Part shown: positions 25,041 through 60,271 of the stretch, one piece after another | How positions within the stretch are numbered: position 1 is the stretch's first letter | How the letters are laid out: every line of letters starts with the position of its first letter | DNA from: Litoditis marina | Taxonomy: Eukaryota; Nematoda; Chromadorea; Rhabditida; Rhabditidae | Assembly (NCBI GenBank): GCA_964036275.1 | Contig: OZ038434.1 | Location: 2,440,560 to 2,504,559, forward strand | Reading direction: 5' to 3' | DNA length: 64,000 bases | The notes under the pieces: model-generated | Database searches by the model: none | What the model saw: only the letters and a program-made list of their open reading frames with translations | What the model was told of the DNA's origin: nothing | Translations under genes and position numbers: made by a program

Positions 25041-25200
25041 TCAATAGTTGTTGTAGTTTGATCACAGCGTACGAATTAATTTCCACACTTCTACCAAAAA
25101 CCGTAGAATCAAACTATAAACACACCGAACAAACACACCGAGGGAGAGCAACATACACCGTAAAAGCTTTCTTCGATAGGAGCGAACCCTAATGATGGAA
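25041..25200. repeat. gtagtttgatc/gatcaaactac palindromic element, copy
   Basis: The left part is gttgtagtttgatcacagcg, the inverted partner is gaatcaaactataaacacac, and the tail is gcaacatacaccgtaaaagc then ttcgataggagcgaacccta. Related copies with the same order occur at 29278-29415, 31425-31530, 44235-44345, 61595-61700 and 63015-63115. This is an abundant small foldback family in the window. Confidence 0.75.
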
Positions 25201-25540
25201 TTATCGTATAGTTCCGATGGCTTGAAGGAGATTGTAATGAGAAAGGTCGACTGATAAATATGATTTTGTCTGTAACTTTTTTCACGCCCTCGAAATCAGA
25301 TAATCTTTGAATGTGTTCCTGAATGTGGGTGTTCTGTTAGAAAAATACTGGCGCAAAATTTTGATAAAATAGACAGATGCAGTCAAAATTCGGTCTATTT
25401 GGTCCGATTATAGTGTCAACGCAGTTTTTCATCGAACTCACGTCAGTACAATGACATTCCGAATTGTGATGCAAATCGACGTAATACTTCGGAAGGATTA
25501 CGAAATTATCATCGATGCCAACTGTGATGTGTTGATTCAT
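25109..25540 (-). CDS. Weak two-exon gene model, unassigned (about 102 aa)
   Basis: Exon 1 25540-25442 (MNQHITVGIDDNFVILPKYY..., donor gtgagt), preceded by a ttttttag acceptor about 25 bases upstream. Exon 2 25318-25109 (EHIQRLSDFEGVKKV...). Phases agree. The last third of exon 2 is read from the palindromic repeat at 25041-25200, so its end is doubtful. A plus-strand frame (25451-25714, preceded by more open codons) overlaps exon 1. No domain is recognised; chance is a fair alternative. Confidence 0.25.
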
Positions 25541-25661
25541 TCTATGACGAAGTTAAATACAACTAAAAAAATTCACCATGGCTCTTTTGTACTTTGCAGT
25601 GACTTTTATCGTGAAGTAGACAACTTCCACCATGATTTTAACGAAAACAAGATGTTTTCTG

Positions 25662-26371
25662 TTAAGTTTGGTTCAAGTTTGAACTGCAACTTTGGTTCCT
25701 ACGATTACAAGTGACGTTTACACTTGTGCTTTCCGAATTTTTCTGAGAAAGAGGTTCTGAGCTTTTAAGAAAGCAAGGCTGAGCTATTTCAATCCTTCTG
25801 GTTTGGAGAGATGTGTCGAGTGCAGTAACATGAAAAGAACAGGTAGGGACGCAGAGAAGATGAGAGTGGATGACAGAAAGAGCGGGTTTGATAAAGATGA
25901 GAGAGAGAGAGGAAGAAAGGGGAGAGAGAGAGAGAAAGTGAGAGAGAAAGGGAGAGAAAGAAATAGAGTTAAAATGACACAAACACAGATACACGTGGAG
26001 ATGAGAGAGAAATAAAAGGAAGAGAGAAAACGACAGAAAAAAGAGGAGAGGAAAGGGATAGAAAGGGAGATATCGGAGTGGGAAAGAGAGGAGGATAAAG
26101 AAGAACGGTTTTTGCAAAATGAATAAACTAAAAACTGAAAATGAAAAGATAGAAAAAGAGAGATGGAAATGGAGAGATAAAGAGATGGAGAGAGAGATTG
26201 AGATAGATAGAGATAGAGATAAAGAGTGAAAATCACATGTACCTTATAATAAACCGCAATACGACTCCGTATCCACTGGAGGAAAACGTTAATAAGAATG
26301 TGTTTCCGATAACTCAATCTGCCGGCAAAGCAATGAGAGCCGCCCAGAGCCACCTGTTGGTTACGTGACAT
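25662..26371 (-). CDS. Weak two-exon small gene model, unassigned (69 aa)
   Basis: Exon 1 26371-26243 (MSRNQQVALGGSHCFAGRLS..., hydrophobic ILINVFLQW stretch, donor gtacat). Exon 2 25742-25662 after cctctttctcag (NSESTSVNVTCNRRNQSC... to a stop). The two are in phase. The intron is mostly the GA-rich tract. The two Cys and the Asn/Ser-rich end could suggest a small secreted protein, but there is no clear signal peptide. Low confidence. Confidence 0.25.
25885..26225. repeat. GA-rich purine tract (imperfect)
   Basis: Interrupted gagaga/ggaaag runs over about 340 bases on the plus strand. The Ser/Leu-rich minus-strand frames across it (up to 195 residues) are artefacts of the repeat. Confidence 0.85.
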
Positions 26372-26685
26372 CTCAAAAATACCTCCACTTCACAACAGAA
26401 ACGTCATTTTTTGTTTGTTTTTTGTTAGCTATAGATTACAATATTCAAACATCTAGCATACAGAGAAGTACCGTTTTCATCTTTTCAACTATTTAGATTT
26501 GTTTCTGTTTTTTATTACCTGTAAATTACAATGTTTAAACAATCAAACATCTAGCATACAGGCAAAGCACCACTTCTTATTTTCTCAACTTCGAGTTTGG
26601 GATAAAAATCGACTAAACGTTTAAGATATTCTTTGTTTAGATACATTATATACTTTGAATTAAATTTGAAGAATTGAAAAAAATA

Positions 26686-27485
26686 ATGGGTTTGCAAACC
26701 CAGAATAAACCGGAAAGTGTGCTCGAGGCTATCGATTTCACTATGGTGATTGATGTGCTGCCAGGCAACTTCCGCAAAATTATTCTATTTTTATTGCAAT
26801 CGGTTATACTTTTATCGCGTTCGACCCGTTACATACTTTGGAACACTGAATACCTGGTTAGATTTGTTAAGAGTATTGCTTTACTTTCATTCAATGATTT
26901 TCTTCCTGGATTAAAAAAAGAATAGGGAAGTTAGAATCTCATAGTACATGGGTATTTCAGGGGAATAGTAAAAGTTTCTTGCAGTCACGAGAAAAAAAAC
27001 GTGTTCCAATTTTCAGTTCCATTCAACACAAGCAGTAGATTCAATATTAATCATAAAAAAATCAGAAATGAATTTTCTATTATTGTTGCCAGAAGGACAT
27101 TAGAAACACCAAACAAAATATAGAAACTACTGAGAATTGTTCAAATTATGTTCCGAAGGTTGTGACTGAAACCATCAAAACCAGGGCGGTTCGAACCGTT
27201 TTATTTGCCCCATCTTTGTTGACAAATCTTTATCGCAGTACTCGAATGAACAACTATATCAATAGATGTTCTTTCTGAAGAAGTCAAAAGCATTCTAGTA
27301 GGTTTGCTCTTTGTAGACGAAGTATAAGAAAAAAGTTAATCAAACATTTTAACGGCAAATGTATTCCTGCTTTTCATGTCAGTTTGATTAGAAAACCAGA
27401 AAAAAATCTTCCATTTTTTCTAAACCAATTACCAGAATTCCATCGTTCACACATTTTTGAAGAAAGAAAAGTTAGTTTCTTAGAT
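26686..27485 (+). pseudogene. Coding-like remnant of unknown family
   Basis: Open segments line up in order: 26686-26925 (MGLQTQNKPESVLEAIDFTM..., with a hydrophobic stretch), about 27018-27110 after ttttcag (PFNTSSRFNINHKKI...), and about 27133-27485 (NCSNYVPKVVTETIKTRAVR... to PEFHRSHIFEERKVSFLDGD). Stops and frame shifts interrupt the later parts. They read like protein rather than random AT-rich translation. No family is recognised, and it may be several unrelated chance frames. Confidence 0.2.
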
Positions 27486-28075
27486 GGCGATGACTTATAG
27501 CGTGAATCAAATTCTTTCATTTTCAAGTTTCCAAGCAATTAAGTGAGTGTGAGAATTAATGGATATTGAATTGGAAGTGTATCAATCCAAGATAGTGGTG
27601 ATATCGAAACACTTTCATTAGGCACCAAATGAGCAAAATGCGTACAATAATTGAACTACTCGTACACAATAGTAAGTTGGGATTAATACGAAAATAAAAC
27701 CAATACAGTGAAACACACCAACGAATATCGTACAGACTGGGCATAATCAATACCTACAAACTTAACTTACAACCTAAATTGAGACCATCGAGGAAGAACA
27801 TAAACTTACGAATAACAGATTATCATAATAAAATGAGTCTCAAAAACTAAGCAGTCATTGTAACTGCTGCAAAAATGAGAGAACTTGAGAGACTTGAGGC
27901 ATCAACATAATACTATTTGTTGTGATATAGAGGTTCCAACAGTTTAAAATGGAGATGAACATTGAGAAAACCACTAGCTGGTGAAGCAACGATTCGATCA
28001 TAACGGTGAACCGTTTCTATCAAATACAATTTGCTGGGTTTTTTAAGGAAGGTTTAACAAACTATCTCGCCGAAC

Positions 28076-31000
28076 CTATACTTCGGTGGGACTACCGCGG
28101 GAACCTCTCGGCGACTTCTCGCCAACTCTCATCGTTCCTCGATCCATGTAATCGTCTGCCATGGGTGGCGCAGACTCAAACGTTTTGTTGGCGGAAGAAA
28201 TTGAGGGGTAATAGGAAGGCTGAAAGAAAAAATTATTAGGATGTTCTAATTTATGTTGGAAAACTTTGTGAAATACTGCCATGTTCTAAATGCTCACAAA
28301 GCTCTGTTTGTTTCATTGAGAAGTAGAAAAATTCAGTTAAAGAAGGACGAGTATGTGGTCTGATTCCAACGCTTCAATCCTTTGAACTGCAATACATTTT
28401 TCAATTTCAGTTTAAAGAACCGTTGACACGAGATTGGTCCATAAAGTCGTCCTCCTTTAACTCACATGCGAAAAATTTCATTGAGATCCACTCTCCAAAT
28501 CCACAACGGATCTGTTGTAAATAGTTCAATTTATCTTAATATCTCGACGTTTACAATACTTCCATGATGAAATTTAACCAACCTTGGTGGGGTAATGATG
28601 ATGATAGTTGGGTGGCTGCGAGTATTTCTCGAGCAGGGGAGAATGGGGATGTTTCTCAATTGAATCGTCCGAGAAACTCTGAAAATTCATTCAATCGATA
28701 ACACAATACAAAAAATCAATTACATTCCCGCGCTGTGAAAGCTCTTCATTTTACCAACTAAATGTTCAGACTATCCTTCTGACGCTTTCCGAATTTACCT
28801 CCACAAAGTTGCTATCTATCTCACAACTCCTCAAAATATTCCTTTTCCTACGTACTTTGTAGTCTGATCCCACCTCCTGAGTGGAGTACATGGCCATGAG
28901 TTTGTTGGTGAGTTCAAAGGTCACCCTCCCTCCCACGTGTTGCTTCAGGAACTGTAGTAGAAGAACTCCGTCGGGGTGCAGACATTCAGCCACAAATCGT
29001 TCTAGATCACGACGTCTCATGCCTCCGGCGCTCTGAATAAACAACGAATTAATACACAATAATGTATGTTTTACAACTAGTATTATACTAAAACAATAAT
29101 TACAAACCAGCTAGTGCCCAGAAAAACAACAAAACACTATGTCTGGTGTTAATAACTTCACTTTTTTTCTGCAAAAACCTAAAGAGACAGTTTACTACGT
29201 TTCATTATGTTTAACAATAACGAAACTCAAATAATCCAACAGTTCCCAATTCTAGGAATTGACAAAACTTCCGTTTTTGCAGTTTGATTTCTCTACTCGA
29301 CATATTTCACGAATTTCGGTAAAGCAATGGGATCAAACTACCTACACAATATACAACATAGGGCATAGGGCATAGGGCATAGGGCAACATACACCATATA
29401 GGGTATAGCCTTGGTTCGGAAAGAGCTTTACCGGCTGAAAATGAGAATTTTATACCTTCATATTTCCGTCAATGTTAAAAAGAACGAGACGAGTTCGTAG
29501 TTGGGGAACCATCATCATGACCACGTAGTAGCAGAAGTTCACCAGGGTGGTAATTCCAAGGAAGATGAGCCTGAAGGACAAATTACTAATACAGAAACGA
29601 TGAAATAGATTCCAGGGAGAAAGATGAAAAGAGAGAGAGAGAGATGAACAGAGGGAGAGAGAGGACGGTCGGGAGTGAGAGAGAGCAGGATAGAAATGAC
29701 AGGACGGAAGAGAAAAACATACATTCAAACGGAACATAAGATGACTCACCAGAAATAGAGGAATAGGTATAGTTTCTCGTTGATCATGTTCATCATGATG
29801 ACACACTGAATCGTGTAGTTCTGGTTCTTGCCCAAACGACGTACCTGACAGTCATCAATTACTAAGGATACGAACAAATATGATATCCTACAGAAACTGT
29901 CAACATGTGTAGTGGTCGAATGACTCAAAGAAGGAAATGCTAATACTATACCGTGATTGACCATCTATGCTATACATGCAGACTAAACTACACTTTTTTC
30001 ACTGTGGACTTTTTTCTCATACTGTTTCCACAAAACAGAAACAGTGTACAAAGCGAGAGGCGCAGGTTGGGATATAGCTGTCGATATTTTCCTACACACG
30101 GGATGTGAATTGATTGTTACCTCAAAATCGCACATAATTATACGGGGAAACACTGTAGATTCTTCCCACTCCTTTCCTTGAATCACATTCATTGCAACCT
30201 AAATGAGAGGAACTTCAATTTTTGAAATAATAAGGTAATAGGTAGAAAATCTCTAGGACCAAACAGCATATAGCCTGCCTGTGCTTCGTTCCGTCACTGA
30301 TCTAGCTAGTTGAGAACAAAACTTTTGTCACAAGTTATGTTTCAAGTTATGTTACTACTTCTTTCTACTTCAACAACTTCCGTTCTTTCCAGTTAGAAAA
30401 GTACAATTAGAGACCTGAAATTGCATTAGAATATCAGAAGATCTGGATTCTTCAAACTATACCTGATAGCCCCAGTGAATGTAGTTCTCTCCAATGAAAT
30501 GGTTGAGAAGTATCATTTGGAAGAAAATGTTGGCCACATAGGCGCCTTTCGTCGCTAGGTAGAGATACATGGCATTGTTCCCGCTCCGCGCCGAGGTCCG
30601 TAACTGTAACATTTCATGACTTTATAGAATATTTTTGAGGAACTACAACTCTATAAAAAAATTGAGATGATAATTCCGAATTTCCCGATTATGCGATAAA
30701 ATTTAAGCTTTACAATCAAAATCATGTTCTTTCAACTAAACACTATAAACTCGTGTATGAAGCTTATGTCTGCTAAATCAGTGAACCTGAGAATAAAAAG
30801 TGACAGTAGAAGACATAAACGTGCGGAAAGCGACACTCTCGTGATACTTGGAATACTCTTTGTTCACCGAAGCTTCCTAACCTCGTTCAAGAAAATGGGA
30901 AACTCACCCTTCTCTCGTATCGTGGATTACCGAAAACGGAAACGGTGTCCATAAAGTAGTTTGCCAAAGAGGTAATTTCTTTGTCTCTCTCCTCTCCACA

Positions 31001-32533
31001 AAGATGTTGAATGTTCTCCGCTTCCTCCAGAAAGGCTTTAGGGTTCACAGCTGAAATCACACAAGTATTGAAAAGCATGAAACTATTGCGTCTCATGAAA
31101 AAATCGTTATGTGTTTCGAAAAGCGACAGATCGAAAACAAATATGTGCAACAGTACTATAACTAAACATAGGTTCATAAGTTAGAGAAGTATAGAGTGAA
31201 TGGCAACACGCGAGGTAGCTTTCTTTCGAACAAAGTTTCGTGAAGTCACGCTAACATCACGTGGGAAAATAGCAAAAAACTGTATTATCAACTTTTTTTC
31301 AAATCAAGATTTGAGTAACCAACCAGTTTGCTTATGAAGCATATTCCATATCCAATTGGGAATGAAGAAACAGAAGGCCTGAAATGGAAATACATCTGTA
31401 ATACAGTTTCAACAACACTTTTCGTTTTAGTTTGATTCCGGTATATGCATAATTAACCATTTCCACCAAACAAAAAACGAGATAAAACTACAAACACAGG
31501 AGGATAAGGCAACATACACCACATAGGCTTGAACATAAAACTGCAAGTCTTGAAAACTAAGTCCCGTGCATTACATGTGAACACACTCTGGACGTTATGG
31601 TCCGACCTAAAACTATTCGATGTGATTGCATTTTTGTTCAATCCCGAAAACACGAAATTTCGAACCAAAACTCAATTTTATCCAAACAATTTTTGAACAC
31701 GTGATTTCACGTTGACGAAAACGAGTACCAACCTGAATAGCCAGCATGATGGGCACCCAACGATAGTAGCTGATTTGATCGGCCCGCTCGGCGGTGTCGC
31801 TGGGAATATCCTGGTCCATCGGGATATGGTAGGAACTGGCAATGAAGCAGTAGTTCTCCGCATACTTCTCCCAACTTCCTGAAATCAAGTCAATTCATTA
31901 TAACTTTTGATACACCTTTAAGTACCGATTCCGAAACTAAGTAGTTTTTAAATCGGAGAGCACTTGGTAAAAACCATACGAATTGTTCGCATGTGACAAA
32001 AATTAAGATATCCTTATACAGAGATAGATCAGAAAACAACTCTATGAAACTTGTTATCTCTCTTCACGTGATCCCCAGAACTTGCTAATTAACCCTCGAG
32101 TGTTTCGCATACAACGATAACGATTACTAATCATGTTAAAGTGTACCTTTGAACTCGTTTGGGGCCCAGCATTGAATCGGGGACCCGAAATACTGTTTGG
32201 CGGAGATTGCGAGGGAAAAGAAGGCAAGCAGACAAGTCGTCACGTAGTAGTTGAGATAGTCGACAGAATCGGCCACCTGGAACATAAAAGTTGCCTATAC
32301 TAAATGATTATAGAGAAGTCATGTGAAACCTGGAGTAATTTCCAAATGTGTTACTATGAACTTAATGAATGAAAGATCAAAAATTGTACAATAACGAAAA
32401 CTGTTTCACCTTGGATTAAAGAAAAGAATAAATGACTTAGTCATATTTCATTTTCCCGATTTATATTTTGACTCACCGTCTGTCGTTTCACAGTACTCTC
32501 GATGAATTTGCTGAGGAACGGAATCCCCAACAT
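28076..32533 (-). CDS. Innexin gap-junction subunit (458 aa)
   Basis: Forms invertebrate gap junctions and hemichannels in the plasma membrane. Twelve exons, all in phase: 32533-32477, 32276-32147, 31878-31733, 31378-31324, 31050-30908, 30603-30463, 30198-30121, 29844-29750, 29570-29456, 29032-28856, 28678-28583, 28219-28076. The N-terminus is MLGIPFLSKF. TM1 lies within about 26-50. Two extracellular Cys in loop 1 (C55 in SPIQCW, C73 in ENYCF) and two in loop 2 (C247 in IMCDFE, C264 in TIQC) are the usual family Cys. The innexin signature YYRWVP is at 100-105 (YYQWV in most members). FPRIIMCDFEVRRLG and the TM4 region LIFLGITTLVNFCYY also match. The last two exons give a polar, His/Pro/Ser-rich tail (KHPHSPLLEKY, YHHHYP) probably specific to this paralogue. 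The paralogue could not be named. Confidence 0.95.
29278..29415. repeat. Palindromic element copy with a heptamer array
   Basis: The order is cagtttgatttctctactcg, then gggatcaaactacctacaca, then four copies of catagggc/atagggc (about 29357-29384), then aacatacaccatatagggta. It belongs to the gtagtttgatc family with a local expansion. It lies in the innexin intron between exons 9 and 10. Confidence 0.75.
31425..31530. repeat. gtagtttgatc family element in innexin intron
   Basis: Contains tttagtttgattccggtata, then gataaaactacaaacacagg, then ggcaacatacaccacatagg. It lies between innexin exons 3 and 4. Confidence 0.65.
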
Positions 32534-35500
32534 GGCCGCAGAGTTGCCACACTAGTCGGAAACTTAAAAAAGATGTTTGGGTCATAGTTCATACTATCAC
32601 ACACCAGAATAACACACAACTTCGGAAAATGGGGGTTGGTTGGATTGTACCTTATTGAGTTGTATTACAAGCTGTCAAACTCAAATGTACTTCAAAACAC
32701 TGCAACAGGATCAAACTAAAAATCTAGATCAGATCGACAAAACTAACTGTCACTTTATAGAGCGACCTTATATCTAGCAAATGAAAAAACAACTATTACG
32801 TAACTAAAATAGAAGGAATAGACAGTTGGTGAAGCTGTTTTGACACAATGTGAGACATTGACTCGGCGCATCACCATTTTGAGGATGAACATTTGAAACT
32901 CAATAACAGTGAATCTAAAAAAGCCAAACAAAGTTGGAAACGTCTACAAATGAGTGGAACAGGTGTGAAAGGCTAACAAACGTCAAATGAGCACGTTGTC
33001 ACTTCAGGTCATTGAGTTATGATGTGCTCTACACGTTTTAGCGAACTACATGGGCTTCAAAATAGCACAGACTTTTCTAGGTTAATGGAACGTTGTAACT
33101 ATACTTCTATGGGTTTGTAGTTTGGCCTCGTCGTACTTTAGTTATAGTTCAAAAAATCTATTTTCTACGTAGATCAAACTACAACTCAGCTATTCCCATC
33201 CCCTATAGATTACCGAGTTTACCGCTATTGTTCAATATGACCCTGTTTGGCATTGGGCCAATACGGCTTACCCCTAGAGCAAACAGAGCAGCAAAAGAAG
33301 AAGACAATACGATGAATCGTATATTGATTAGAATCCTAACAAAGTTGGGGTCATATTTTGTTAAAATAATTTAATCAATATTGTTGCGTGAAATTTCTGA
33401 TTCTACCCTATTTGTCACACACGTGCAGACGTACCGTATACAGCCGCAACTATCAGGCAGTTTTTCACAAGTAGTATTTGGGCAACAACATAAAATCTTC
33501 GAGAGGGTAAACTGTACAACGCAGCAATCCATGTAAGAATGAAAAGATTATGGCAGGCTACTTCTGACAGACAGACAGAGAGCGGTTAAGTGGTATGACT
33601 TCTCAAACACACAAATCGTTGAATTGAGCAAAAGAAGTTGTTCTTCGTTCAGTATTTTGTTTCAGTAATGTTTCCCAGACGTTCACTATCAGGTCACGAC
33701 GCAACCTAAACCCGTGTTAGCACTGTGCCATAAATACGGTCATTCACTACAAGTGGACAAACAATACACCAACAACCAGCATGGATAGCAATGCAATCTC
33801 ATGGTTGTTGCTCAGGTTGAAAGTGAAGATACTGTATCCCTGACTTCGCGCTGTACGTATCAAGTAGTTCTGTCAAACGCAAGCAGAGCAAGTGAGTGTT
33901 ATTTTACAACCTAGTAAAGTGGTAGGCGCAATGTTCCCCCGTCCTTTTATGCACGTGTTACGCTTCCGATCTAGAGCGCCGATCCTATGAAAACTGCTGC
34001 ACTCAATAACAGCATTCGAAAACAGTAGCATTTCGCACAGCTGTACCACGGTTCCTACTAAGAATTTTGAGAATAAATATAATTACGGGTTATTTTACTG
34101 ACGCTTGTTTGGGGGACTTTCATATATGCGGGATGCTGAATGTGAAACTAGAATTCGTTCAAAAACATGAATACCGCAATTCATTATTTTCAACGTATGA
34201 GAGATCATAAAGCGTTGAGGTTCTTATACGACCGAGATAAATGGAAGAAAAATAGTTCACTCCTTAGGTGATAAATCAAGGTGAAATATGAGGTGAGAAA
34301 CAAAATAAAGAGTTCGCGCTGTGATTAGAGAAAAAGGTAAAAAGAGCGTGAAGCTAAAAGAAATAGAAAAAAAAACTGAAACAGAGCAAAGTGTCAGAGA
34401 GGAGAATCAAGAGGTTGATAATTTGAGTAACTGAACTAAGGAGAAAAAGTGAAAATCATCAATAACATAAGGAAGGGGAAGAAAGAATATTTATGTCGAA
34501 AAGACCTTTTGTTCACCAGAATAGTTGTGGCGAGTGCTAGATGACCCTCCCACTAATAGTGTACAATGCCGTAGCGTCATGGGTCAGAGACAACGCCCTG
34601 CCGACCCCTGACCTCTTATGAAAATCACGTCCTGATCGCACAATTAGTTGGTAGTTCTTTGGAGTCTAGCACTTCGAAAAATTAACAAATAACTACAGAA
34701 AAATGTGAGTAGCGCGTATATCGTATTGTAAGAAACAGAAGAAAACCGTCTGATTATATTATAAGGCAAAACCTCATCTGAAGAATTCAGAAAACTATTT
34801 CAGAGGTTATCAGAAATCAAATCTGTGAAAAACTGTTTCAAACGACTATCTGTGCGTGCTCCTATGATGGAAAAGGACCTGGACAAGTACACCATCCAAA
34901 TTTCTTTAATCTTATTCCTAGCCAGCGCAATTGTAAAGTTTTCTTTAGGTGTGTGAAAAACGTAGTCACGTCAGACTAAAAGAAAAAACCAGCGTAAGGT
35001 TCATTTTTCGAGAAAAACATCAAAAAAAATAATTGAGAGTGAGAGGGCTCAGAGAAATATACAGAGCTGTGACATATGCTGGTGGGACGCAATTGTACAA
35101 AGAAGAGGATTGCGTCATATATAACCCATTACCGATACACTTAATCACCCTCAGCGCAATTGAGAATAATTCTCAGAAATCTCTGAGAGAGGAGTACACA
35201 GTAACGCAGTAAAAGTTTCTTTCTCTTGTTAGACTTCGGCGTGTTTGAATGTTACAAACTCTTTTGTCGCTAGGAAGATAAATTTTGGGTGTCGGTTATC
35301 GGTACAGCTCCGCAACATTATCCGGAACATAAAAAGTTAAAACGAACAAAATCAACACTACTTTTTACAGTTAAACCACGTATAATTCAGTTTGCAGTAT
35401 GTCATGACTAGGTTCATATAAAATATAAACTAATGATGATATAATTCGAACATAAAAACAATACGCTGATCGAACAACTTTGCCAAATAAGATGAGTGGT

Positions 35501-37427
35501 TTGTCGATCGTCTAGGGTCTAGCCCATGTCAGACAGAAACGCGCGCGAAACCAGAAGGTTCAAACTACAAAGTACAGATTCTTCACCGCTCATAGAATTG
35601 GTTCGCTAAAAATACGGAAACGTTTCTCAATCGGAAATAATTTAATTGAAGAACAGCAGATGGAGTGAAAAATGCGAACTGTGCGCACTAGTTTCATTTC
35701 TTCCGTTTGATAGCTTTCAATGTTTGCCCACGAATTTGATATTTGTGTTTCCACTTCTCATTAGCGCCAATTCAAGCAATGAAGTTCACAGTCCGAGGAG
35801 TGCGATAGTATTTAGCATACCACTGTAAATTTGATACATTTCGAAAGAATGTGAAGCTGGTTTATGTACACGCATTTACTTCTGAATAAAAGTTTTCAAT
35901 CAGTAGAGGTAAGAAATTTTTCACCAATCTGCATCACATAACTAATCACGAGACCGAAACAACAGTATGTTGTGTGCTCTATAAACTATGCCAATTTTAG
36001 TAGCATTGATAATTACATCCTTTACATTTACATAAAAACAATGTTTGAATGCCCGATGGAGAACATTTCGTGTTTCTCTCTTGGTTGTAATGTCAACTTT
36101 CTAAAATATAGAGGTTGAGGAGACAATTTGTCTACTTGAATGATAACTCTAGAGAGAAACTTCTAATAATTTGCCATTGTAGTAATTATTTACCAAAATG
36201 TCATTCACATATGAACACCATCGACCCTTTTCATAGGAGACAGCAACGCCTCAGCGAACTAGATTTCGCACAGATAGGTATACACAACGCCACAGGGCTA
36301 TTGCATACGTTTTGACTGCGCCATATCGGTTTGGCTTGCGAACCGACTATATAGGCGCGCCCCTGGCTGCGCCGTATCTAGTACGGGTAACTCATTTATC
36401 GCAGCCAGCTGACTGGAATAGCGGCTCGCGCGGTGTTGAAATGATAATAATCATTGCACAATCTAAAAAGTTGAAAGTAACTACACCTTTTATATCCCTG
36501 TATACTTTTCTTCACTATATGCCAACTTACCTTTTTGATTATTTCATATCTCCCAGAGTAAAAGGAATTTTCACGTGAAATAAGAAGAAATGTCTAAAAC
36601 GTGAACTTTATTATATAAAACATCGATATGTTTTGACTGATGGCTTTGAAAAATTGAATTGTGTCTCCTATGAAATCAATTTTCCGGTCTTGGATTTCTG
36701 CTAATCACCTAAATACTTCAAACAAAAGACTTCATTTTAAACAAAGTTTATGCTGTGATTGTAGTCTTAGTATAACTATAGTTTAGTTTTTCTGTTTATT
36801 TGGAAGCTTTAACATAGTTCTTCTCCCAGTGAACATCAACAGCGAATATCTTGAATATTTATTAGGGTGTCTTTGATATCACAATAACTGGTGTGGCCAA
36901 ATGCCAGACTTGTGTGCGGAAAACAAAAAAGGCGAATAATTATCACAATTTTCGTGAAGAATTTCGGTTCAGATAAAACATGATAAAATTGATTGTAAAT
37001 TTCGCTAAAATACAGAGAAACATTAAATTACCGAGACAACTAGATGAGCAAAGCTAGGAACACGAAACATCTTAAGGCCACAGAAAACAGAGAAAAAGAT
37101 GGAAAATAAATCACAGACGGTAATAATTTATGCAAAATGCAAGCACAAGAATCATAAATAAGATTCGAACAGAATTGAAGTCAATGAACTGGCACAAAAA
37201 CGACTGATTACGAAAAAGTTAGCAATTTGCTAAAACAAGTCTTCTTTGTACCATTTTTCTGTCCAAAAACGTTCTCACAACCCACATAACTAATGTACAC
37301 ACTGGAATACCGTGTTATGAAAGAAATACCGTAACTATGTATATATATGTATATCAACATTTCGAATGGGACTATGGAGACCGCGTATTGATTGGTGTAT
37401 CGATTGATCATCGATTAGTTGCTGACG
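32534..37427. other. 4.9 kb gene-free interval: innexin 5' flank and EVI5-like 3' flank
   Basis: No credible exon was found. GC-richer, non-repetitive stretches near 34520-34680 and 35080-35200 stand out against the AT-rich background and could be innexin enhancers or an unannotated RNA; this is inference from composition only. A palindromic repeat pair lies near 33110-33190. A copy of the gccgtatctagtacgggt motif is at 36335-36392. Confidence 0.4.
36335..36392. repeat. Dispersed tail motif gccgtatctagtacgggt
   Basis: Reads cgcgcccctggctgcgccgt then atctagtacgggt, the same tail as behind the 98-bp repeats at 20979 and 61880 but without the core. Confidence 0.6.

Positions 37428-60271
<22,844 letters not shown>

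Noticed and set aside
25373..25714. Plus-strand open frame of 113 codons
   Set aside because: It conflicts with the minus-strand model, has no recognisable domain, and its length is within chance expectation. Kept only as an alternative.
29345..29385. Possible CRISPR-like or telomeric repeat
   Set aside because: Only four direct heptamers without spacers, and the unit is not TTAGGC. It is part of a foldback element.
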